Source: Ciona intestinalis (Eukaryota > Chordata > Ascidiacea > Phlebobranchia > Cionidae). From it: a stretch of DNA of 64,000 nt. The translations under genes and the position numbers were made by a program. The first letter of the stretch is position 1, and every line of letters starts with the position of its first letter. The notes beneath the pieces were generated by a model. The model saw only the letters and a program-made list of their open reading frames with translations. It had not been told where the DNA came from and searched no databases. The stretch is taken from contig NW_004190506.2 of the NCBI RefSeq assembly GCF_000224145.3, forward strand, positions 839,751 through 903,750. The letters are read 5' to 3'. Below are positions 50,101-64,000 of the stretch, one piece after another.

Positions 50101-52348
50101 ACCCCACTACTTAAGCCTAACGAAGGGTTAGTAATGTTCACACGTACCACTGAAACGCTAAGAGTTCTCCTCAACGACGTAGTGTATCTTTACAACAAGG
50201 CAAACGCAAAAAGTTTTCCCCACAATTCTGATTGTGAATCCACATCAAGTGAGGTTGGTGATAAAGTGCAGAAACTCCTCACAGAATGCAGGAATGTTTC
50301 ATCTGATGTTACAGCTACCAGAAAGGTGAAATTTATTATAAAGCATTAAAAGACGCAGAAATTTTTGTAAAAAAACAAAAAAAATGTAAAAATGGTTAAA
50401 GAGCTTAACTGTTTTCTTCTAAAAAAAATATTTTTGTAATAAAAGGTAAAAGTCCTAAACTATTTTTTTAGGATCTGCAAAAAAGGATTGAGAAAACAGA
50501 CCTCGAACATGCAACTAATCAAGTTGAAATTTCTTGGATTCATGTTTTGTGTGTTGCCTGCTCTGCAAAAGTAAGTATTATTACTCTTTGATTACTGTTA
50601 ATGTCTAACATAAAGTGATGTTAGGGCAAAAAAATGTTGGAGAAAGAAGCACTTTTGAAAAAGTTTTTTGTTGGTTATGCCTGTCAGTCTGTCACCAAAA
50701 TTCAACCTTAAAAATACATAAATATTTCATAACTTTCCATATCCTATATGCTATATGTATAAAGTGTAGTAAACCTCATACATATTTTTCATACACCAGT
50801 TGCACAAGTTATCATCGCAAGTTGACACAGTCACATACATGGTGCTTGGGATTCGTAAAATAGATCTTCCTATCTCGAACCTGTGTAGTAGCGATAGTGA
50901 AGATTATCGAAGGAAGATCCACAGTTTAAAGAACTCAACATTGAGGAAGACGGACCAAGTGATGAATTCTTCTTCTTTGGAACCAGATGAATTATCCAAG
51001 GTTTGCTTTCTTTTTAAACGTGATATATTGGGTTATGAGATTAACATAGAGAATTTGTTTTGGGTTGTGAGTGTAACATAGGGATTTTGTGTAAATATAT
51101 TGTATGTAATGTGTATCATATTCAATATGATATACAATCTGTTTTATTTTTCATTTTATTTAAAATTTCAGCTTCGTAAAGTTGTTAGCAGAATAGAAAT
51201 AACATGTTCAAGCATCGAGAAAGGTTTGGAGTTTCTTGAAAATCAACGAGGGGAAAAGTGAGTGTTTGGCTCACTGTCATGTAATTTGTGAGTCTGCAAA
51301 TCATTTTTCCAAAATATGTTTCTGTTATACAAAATTTTTATAATAATATTATTAATAATAACTTTATTTGTCTCTTCGGTTATGGTAGCTAAGGTTTAGC
51401 AATATTTAAATCGAAAAGACAGAATATAGCGACAAAGCTTAAAAAAATACTTGCATTTAGTTTGAAAAAATTATTTTAACAATTTTAAATATGTTTTTTT
51501 GCAGACTATCTAACACTGAATTACGTGCAAAGAATGCATTTGTGCTGAGTCATGTTATGTTCTTGCATCAGCGATTTCTGTTGGAAGTTTCAAGACTTTC
51601 ACTCGTAGTAAAAAGTCTTAACAAAATTGCGAAAACATCAAAAGAAAGAACAGGTATAAATGCGATGCAACTTATGCATTCATATTTCGAGGTATTTGAT
51701 AATATTGCTCAATGTATGTAACTTGGTCTAATTTTGAAAATATTTGGAAATGTTTGTGAACAGATTCAGTCAAGGCGGACAAGCAAACGTCATCTGGGGT
51801 TTCCCCTTCAGTGATACAAGGTCAGTTAAAAATCATTTGATTAAATTTCTATTATTCAAATTTGTGTTCTTTAGAAAATATTGGTGGAGCATCATTTGAG
51901 CAACGACTTGCTGTGTTGACAAGAGAGAGAAAAGATAGGGAGAAAGATTTGTTTCTTCTTTTATCTGATATTGATAATGAGGTTTCACCAGCAAGCACCA
52001 CTCAAAATCTAATTCAAGGTAAAAACATATTTATAGCAGGGTGGAGGAAGATTTTCTGGTCTATTTTGTAGTAAACCAAGATTATTCAAAGAATTATATA
52101 ACTGTATCCTTACCACTCCCATAGACCATTGTTAACTGTTTAAAACACGATTGGGATATTTGGATATTATGTGCTAAAGGTTCCCGCCTTCCCCCACCCT
52201 ACTATATAATTTAGTTTTTAAAATTTTCAAGACATTTTTAGTTCAACCTATACATAAATTACAAAGTGAATTACCTACAGCTTTATTTCCAGAAGCAAAA
52301 CCGCTCGAGACAGAAAAAGAATCTTGCCCTAATGAAAGTGAATGCTGA
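44149..52348 (+). CDS. divergent vinculin / alpha-catenin superfamily protein
   Basis: Twenty-one exons, 1245 aa: 44149-44271, 44489-44623, 44900-45022, 45196-45264, 45500-45627, 45877-46120, 46445-46662, 46997-47614, 47688-47868, 48111-48321, 48653-48797, 49029-49167, 49486-49599, 49828-50325, 50472-50570, 50800-51000, 51172-51257, 51505-51653, 51764-51820, 51875-52018, 52293-52348. The N-terminus (MQRIVTSIATKVTQLLI, DNAAVRKIIHKSN, KSMEQLV) parallels the vinculin head, where EVRKIIR and ETMEDLV occur. The middle (DFDRCNEDIVNLDD, KFLLLVAQSVVEDSTKPLYR) parallels vinculin DLDKC and ILLVAKREVENSEDPKFR. It is all-helical and longer than vinculin. I see no proline-rich hinge and no clear F-actin-binding tail; the end is charged (LTRERKDREKDLFLLL). 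Donor 45628 rather than 45624 is used because only it keeps frame. Alpha-catulin is a less likely alternative. A cell-adhesion or cytoskeletal role is inferred from the family only. Confidence 0.8.
47905..47970 (-). repeat. dispersed repeat family C copy
   Basis: Intron of the vinculin-like gene. On the minus strand it reads TGGGTGAGGTCCCGCAATGT, then GGCAGGCCATGGG and TAGG. Confidence 0.5.
48395..48597 (+). repeat. dispersed repeat family B, copy 3
   Basis: Intron of the vinculin-like gene. AAAGTAACATACATGGTAAC is followed by TAAGCTGACACAAGGTGTAT, CCGGCCAGGCGAAGATAAAG and GGTTACATTCATTTATTCAT. Confidence 0.6.
52032..52207 (+). repeat. MITE-like fold-back element
   Basis: Last intron of the vinculin-like gene. 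The left end TATAGCAGGGTGGAGGAAGA pairs with the right end CTTCCCCCACCCTACTATA. The internal part carries AAACACGATTGGGATATT and TATTATGTGCTAAAGG. Confidence 0.8.
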
Positions 52349-53011
52349 TATATAACCATGATATCATGTTTTATGTTTCTAAACTTGTATGGGTGAGGTC
52401 CTACAGTGAGACACGCCAGGGGTCTTGGGATTTAGGCCTTAGTTTTTTTATTATACTGGTGGTTTAAATTACAATATATAGTATGCTATATCATGTTAAT
52501 GCTTTTAAATTTTTTAATCTGTTTGTTGCTAAAGCTGTTGTAGTATTTTAATTCTCTTAAATATATTGTTTTTGTACTGTGACCTTAAATCGCCTTTAAT
52601 TTGCACACATCATATGTATCATTATGTATTCAATTTATCATGTTAGTTGTTGTATCTTACTATCTTTATAGTGCACTGAACTTCATTTCGTACTTTTACA
52701 CATCAAATATATATAAGCCTGGTGAATTTGAAATGACGTATGCATGTAAACAGATTATATGACCCAGTTATCTTGCATTAGTAATCTATTAATGCCTTGT
52801 TTACTGGCTGGGTTCGATGTCGCGTTTGCTCAGTTGAGAAATGCAAGTTCAGCTATAACTGCACATCACTGTACGCCCGCCAGTCTCACCGCAATAGCAG
52901 ATGCAGTTACACATATAACTAACAGGAGTTCTGTTATCATTCAGCGTATGGTTCTATAGATCGTCTATTAACTTTCTTAGACAGTTGAGCAGTCTGTGCT
53001 GAACGGACCTC
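52349..53011. other. spacer vinculin-like gene to EF-hand gene
   Basis: 663 bp. It holds a family C repeat (52390-52457) and a TATATATAAG at 52708-52717 that could be a TATA box for the next gene. A strong acceptor CTTTCTTAG ends at 52980, 31 bp before the EF-hand ATG, suggesting a 5' UTR intron or a trans-splice site. An open frame at 52759-52959 has no support. Confidence 0.4.
52390..52457 (+). repeat. dispersed repeat family C copy
   Basis: It reads TGGGTGAGGTCCTACAGTGA, then CACGCCAGGGG and GGGATTTAGGCC. It probably lies in the 3' UTR of the vinculin-like gene. Confidence 0.55.
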
Positions 53012-54057
53012 ATGAATATTGTAAAGAATGTGTTTCTTCTGATTGGATTCATATCCGCTGCTGGAGGTACATAGGATTGTTAATTATCAATTATTGACTA
53101 AGGTTAAAATTATTTACGAGTTTAGGTGCCAACTTGGAAAGCGTGTACCCATCCTATGCTGCTCATGCCACGCCGTTCTTTAACCACCTGGACCGGAATT
53201 CTGATGGACTTTTAACAGCAGATGAAGCAGCTGGTAGACTGCGAGTATTCTTGACCACACAGAATGGTAGTAGTTCGCTGTATGAGTGGTAGTTCATAGT
53301 TTTTTTGCTGTAAAATGAGCCAGTAGCGATGTTTGTATCATAGTATAAGCGTGTATATATTTGGCTGCTGTATTGTTTCAGGTATTTTACCCCAAATCGA
53401 GGAATATGACTGGGATAACCTTCCTGAGTTCGTAATGCCGAATGTCGAGGGATTTCCAATTATGTTAGAGGTGAACTTACTAACTATCTGCTATTTAATA
53501 ATGGAATGAATGTAACTTTTTCTTCCTCGTGTGGTCGGTCAAAGTCAGTTGTTATAATATGAGTGTTCTGTTTCATGCACACCGTACTCGCTGACGAGTT
53601 ACCACTAGTGTAATATAGTAGGGGGGAAGACGGGACACATTTAGCATTAAATATTTGAACATCCGGATTTTGTTTGAAACAATTACCAATGGTCTGTGAG
53701 AGGATACGATTTTATAATTCTTTGATTGTTCTTTGCTTACAACCACATGGGACGAGAAAATAGAGTGAAAAGGTGTCCCATCTCCCACACCCTACCCACC
53801 TTAGTTTATTCCATTACAAGAACTACCGTACACAGGAGTTCGACAGCAACCTGGACGGAATGCTCTCCAAAGAAGAAATGACGACGGTCACGAAAGATGC
53901 CGTTGTTGTATTTTATTGGCGAGTCGACCACACTCACACTAAAATATTGGTCGGTTGTGACATCGTCAGGAACCGGTTATTGGACATGCAGCAAATATTC
54001 AACTTCGCAACTTCGCTCATTCGTACTATTTACGCCAAACTAACCTCGTTTTTCTAA
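53012..54057 (+). CDS. secreted two-EF-hand calcium-binding protein
   Basis: Four exons: 53012-53066, 53126-53266, 53382-53470, 53836-54057; 168 aa. The start gives a signal peptide (NIVKNVFLLIGFISAAGG) followed by a mature protein from about ANLESVYP. Two canonical EF-hand loops are present, DRNSDGLLTADE and DSNLDGMLSKEE, each with D1, N3, D5, G6, hydrophobic 8 and E12 intact, so both should bind calcium. Between them is an acidic aromatic segment (EEYDWDNLPEF). After the second loop comes a C-terminal helix region without further motifs. I cannot place it in a named family; secretion is inferred from the signal peptide and the lack of a membrane helix or retention signal. A poly(A) signal AATAAA at 54356-54361 follows a MITE-like copy, which therefore lies in the 3' UTR. 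Confidence 0.82.
53500..53603 (-). repeat. dispersed repeat family B, minus-strand copy
   Basis: EF-hand gene intron 3. GAATGAATGTAACTTTTTCT, GTTGTTATAATATGAGTGTT and GACGAGTTACCA are reverse complements of the family tail, middle and head. It abuts the MITE at 53614. Confidence 0.5.
53614..53802 (-). repeat. MITE-like fold-back element, inverted orientation
   Basis: EF-hand gene intron 3. Ends ATAGTAGGGGGGAAGACGGG and GTGTCCCATCTCCCACACCC. Internal words such as AGAGGATACGATTTTATAAT are the reverse complement of those in the plus-strand copies. Confidence 0.75.
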
Positions 54058-54138
54058 GCTGCAATTAATAACAGAGCAATGTCGTGTTTACGTATCACTA
54101 TGTAGATTTAATATATATATCAGCTGTACAGATTGTTG

Positions 54139-54330
54139 TATAGTAGATTGGAGGAAGATGAGACCCCTTTTATTCGATTTTCTCGTTCCATTTTGTAGTA
54201 AACAAAGAACATTTAGAAAGTTATAAAAAATTGTATCTTCACGACTTACATAGACCATCCTTAATTGTTAAAAACATTTTTAGATACTCTATGCGAAAAG
54301 TGTCCTGTCTTCCCCCACCCTGCTATATTG
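54139..54330 (+). repeat. MITE-like fold-back element in EF-hand 3' UTR
   Basis: TATAGTAGATTGGAGGAAGA at the left, GTCTTCCCCCACCCTGCTAT at the right, and GTAAACAAAGAACATTTAGA inside. It sits between the stop codon (54057) and AATAAA (54356). Confidence 0.75.
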
Positions 54331-55295
54331 TGTTTTTGTTTAAGCTTTTTTCCGAAATAAATGTTGATTAATATTTATCACTGTTGTTTTTGCAAAAATA
54401 TTGGTTTATTTATTTAAAAAAAGGAAGTAACAACACGAGTAAACAACTTCTCGACCTACGTAAGGTGTAAGGGCATATAGTTATGCGACGGGCTTGACCA
54501 ACGAAGCATGCAATTCTAGATAACAAGTTCTTGCATAGGCTACTCAGTATTATAAAGGTCAAGGTTATCGGAAGCTGTTTATCGTTTTCGATGATTTATA
54601 TTTTAGTCTATACACACAGAATAACTTATGCCTAGTCGCTATGATTTGTAGTTAAGACTATTTTCTCCGATTAGTGCCGGTTTGCCGCCCTCGCTTTAAA
54701 GTCTGTTCTGAGGCTCTGTAAGTTTTTCAAAGTAATTTATATTCCTCGCTTTACGTTTTCAACTGATTAACCCCGTTGTTGTGTGATTGCATCATCTCTC
54801 GACAAAACACGCCACAATCCAGTAGCATAGCATGTAGAACGCACGAAAGGTGGATTTCAGATTAAATGTCCTGTTCTGTGCATCATTAGGCCAGTGCATG
54901 TTACTACATGTGTCAGTTAGAGAAAGGCTGAGTTATATAAATATATATTGGCCCTTCAATGCAAACCTTTTTCCAGGAAGTAATGACAGTCAAATTACGT
55001 CATTGTGGCTATTGTATGGCTACTATTAATTAATGTTGTGACGCGGCCGATTTGGCTGCGCACGTTTTTGCTTGTAACTTCTACTAACACAGGCAGCAAG
55101 AACTATAGTGCTAGACGCTAGAGAAAGTAAAAGCCAAACAAGATGCTTTAAAGTGGTAAAAAAAGCATAAGATAAATACGCATAATGTACTATGACAACA
55201 CAATGTACATAACCGCCACGCATATTGAAGAGTTTCGTGTGTTGAGTATAATGAAATGATATGACAAAGCGAGTAAGCGACACGTTATAGTGATA

Positions 55296-55482
55296 TATAG
55301 TAGGGTGGGGAAGGCTGGAACACCTTTTCTTCATATTTTCTCGATCGATTTGGTAGGATACAAAGAAAATTTAAATAATTATAAAACCGTATATCCTCAC
55401 GGCTCCCATAAACTTTTTTTAAAAAACAAGATCAAGACTTTTGGAAATTTTGCGCAATATGTGTTTCATCTTACCCTACGGC
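55296..55482 (+). repeat. MITE-like fold-back element
   Basis: The left end TATAGTAGGGTGGGGAAGGC is well kept. The right end is eroded to TTTCATCTTACCCTACGG. Internal words TATAAAACCGTATATCCTCA and CGGCTCCCATAAAC support the family. Confidence 0.7.
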
Positions 55483-56908
55483 CTACAGTACTATATACAT
55501 ATTATAATAACTGACGCATAAAAGTAGACCCGTAATAACTTACTGCGCATATGCCGTGACACAGCATCTTGCACTTAAAGAAATAGGGCTGTATGGGTTT
55601 CTAGAGACGAAGAACTGAACCACACGTGGTGTATCATATACACAAAAATTCCGAAGAAGCTTTAACGTTTTTGGGAAAACATTTCTGAGAAACTAACGCC
55701 CGGCTAAAAAAACAGTTCCATTTCGAAACTCAGCTATTGTTTCTGGTTTTAAAGAGTCAATTTCGTGCGCTGTGGTTCCATACAAAGAAATAACGACTGT
55801 AGCCGCTCCGGAAGTCGATACCTGCAATCAATCCATATGTGTACGTGCGGTGTACAATTGCTTTAAACGTTACACTGTTGGTAGAAGGAGCATGAGTTTC
55901 ATAATACGAGAAAGGAACGTTCATCTTTTACAAGTGGTGCTAATGAGAGAGGGTACGTTAAAACGTCATACATGCGTAATACGCTCTTCGGATTTAGCTG
56001 GGCGTATCATTTAACATTGTGGCAGTCAAATTCGGTTGTCTCAATAAGATTTGTTAAATGTGTTGAGTTTTAGTAAAATGGAGACATTTATAGAAAAGTA
56101 TTGATTACGACCTTTGTTCAAAATAATAATGCGATTTAAAACTAAACACCAGTATGGGAAATGTTAAACACTTATCTGATGACGTGTTTCTAACAACGTC
56201 CACATAAAGTTACTGAAGTGTTTTTATATCCGTTTCCAAACCTAAAAAACCTAAGACTTCTACGGACTGTACATTGGCCTACCATCACCGTACGTCAGTG
56301 TGATCGTGCTATACATATGTCTGTTTGACTTGGTGGCGCATATGGGGCGTATCATTCGATGTTCGTGCTGTAATTCACGAAAAGCCGAACAAACGAAGGT
56401 GACACGGCAAACCAGCAGTGTTTACTCTCATCTTAACAGCCGCCTATCAGCATGCTACATCATGATTTCATATTAACTATAGCAAGTTACAGTTGCCAGT
56501 CATGCGTGCACACAAAGAAGCGTGCTAAGATTTATTATATATAACAAAACTCAGAGTGGAAAACTGGAGTTGGCGTGTAAGTGAGGTTTTAAAGCTAGCT
56601 GTTTTATTGCGAGATCCATTCCTTCTTTGTCAGGCGTATGGAGCTTTTGTGGCAAGTATTATTTCCGCATATGCTATGCGGTTTCAAATTAGAATCTCGT
56701 CTACGAATGGTTTTTAAACGTATGGCTACAAAGGATCTGCGTGTTTAAAAGACTGCGGTTAAACTAGCTCAGGTCTATTGGTATTTCAGCGCAGGTTGTG
56801 GACAGTTTTTGATATACTGTATATATGTTGATTTAATGTTAACGAATTGCTCTGTCACAAAATAAGGAAATATCTGAATGTCAGGTTTAACTTTAATTAA
56901 TTAGAAAT

Positions 56909-63606
<6,698 letters not shown>

Positions 63607-63629
63607 GTATATGTTTATATATAATATTG

Positions 63630-63733
63630 CGCGGTAAGATGGGATGGGTGAGCTTCTAAATCCAATATTCCTGATCATGTTGAACAATTAACAATGAAAA
63701 TATATATCGCATCTTACTCCATCCTTCTATATA
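63630..63733 (-). repeat. MITE-like element, degraded copy
   Basis: Intron after ABCC exon 15. TAAGATGGGATGGG at the left, CTGATCATGTTGAACAATTA inside and CATCTTACTCCATCC at the right suggest an old inverted copy. Confidence 0.45.
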
Positions 63734-63796
63734 AAGCATTATAAACTATATTTAGGAAGCTGTAAATTTTCTTACGTAAGCAGTTTAGTTTTAACA

Positions 63797-63942
63797 TATA
63801 GTAGGGTAGGGGCAGATGGGACACCTTTTTATTTTATTTTGTAGTAAACAAAGAGCATTCAAAGAAGACCCTTGTTTAAAACACGATCAGGATATTTAGA
63901 TATTATGTGCTAAACGTGTCCCATCTGCCCCACCCTACCATA
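63797..63942 (+). repeat. MITE-like element with internal deletion
   Basis: Intron after ABCC exon 15. TATAGTAGGGTAGGGGCAGA and CCCATCTGCCCCACCCTACC-ATA are strong inverted ends that share the same variant (GGGGCAGA / TCTGCCCC). The middle is shorter than in the 62485 copy. Confidence 0.85.
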
Positions 63943-64000
63943 AAACAAGCAACGTTTATTTGTAACTCTCTTGCTCTGAAAATACATTTTAATTTTTTAA

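Larger units (their letters stand above)
54058..56908. other. 2.85-kb intergenic region before the ABCC gene
   Basis: It contains the EF-hand 3' UTR with a MITE-like copy (54139-54330), a second MITE-like copy (55296-55482), and unique sequence up to the ABCC start. Open frames here, for example 55772-56014, have no splice partners or recognisable product. The ABCC promoter must lie in or upstream of the right part. Confidence 0.45.

Noticed and set aside
52759..52959. 66-codon frame before the EF-hand gene as a separate small gene
   Set aside because: It lacks a recognisable product, and the acceptor at 52979-52980 suggests this DNA is intron or 5' UTR.
55772..56014. 80-codon open frame in the intergenic region before ABCC
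   Set aside because: No family resemblance, no splice partners and length expected by chance over 2.8 kb.

Overview
This is a piece of an intron-dense, AT-rich animal genome. The genes have many short exons with clean GT-AG splice sites, small introns, and products that align along their length with chordate proteins. The window also carries a short fold-back DNA element many times, and one gene pair is spaced like an operon. Together these point to a tunicate, most likely a Ciona-type sea squirt. The species is an inference; I could not search a database. All genes below were built by hand from splice signals, reading-phase continuity and remembered family sequences.

Layout. At 280-1188 (+) lie the last exons of POLE2 (DNA polymerase epsilon subunit 2). 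Converging on it, on the minus strand, are SNX19 (1439-5710) and, just upstream, ZSWIM7/SWS1 (5809-6794). Only 97 bp separate the ZSWIM7 stop from the SNX19 start, and a splice acceptor sits 8 bp before the SNX19 ATG, as expected for the second gene of a trans-spliced operon. A 393-bp divergent promoter region with CRE-like sites separates ZSWIM7 from EXOC5 (7188-12932, +). Next come TBC1D2/TBC1D2B (13469-21636, +) and the very large ARFGEF3/BIG3 gene (23035-41479, +, 45 exons). A small single-pass membrane protein gene follows (42543-43767, +), then a long divergent vinculin-family gene (44149-52348, +), a secreted two-EF-hand protein (53012-54057, +), and the 5' half of an ABCC5-type ABC transporter (56909 to beyond the window, +).

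The genes are not one pathway, but several concern membrane traffic: SNX19 (endosome/ER contact), EXOC5 (exocyst tethering), TBC1D2 (Rab GAP) and ARFGEF3 (degenerate Sec7 protein). POLE2 and ZSWIM7 act in DNA replication and recombination. The model reading phases close exactly: EXOC5 709 aa, TBC1D2 951 aa, ARFGEF3 2099 aa, SNX19 893 aa, ZSWIM7 136 aa, vinculin-like 1245 aa.

Repeats. A MITE-like element with TIRs beginning TAGTAGGGTGG and TA flanks occurs about 13 times, nine of them in the last 12 kb. Four other dispersed families sit in introns and intergenic DNA. No rRNA, convincing tRNA, CRISPR array, viral sequence or toxin gene was seen.
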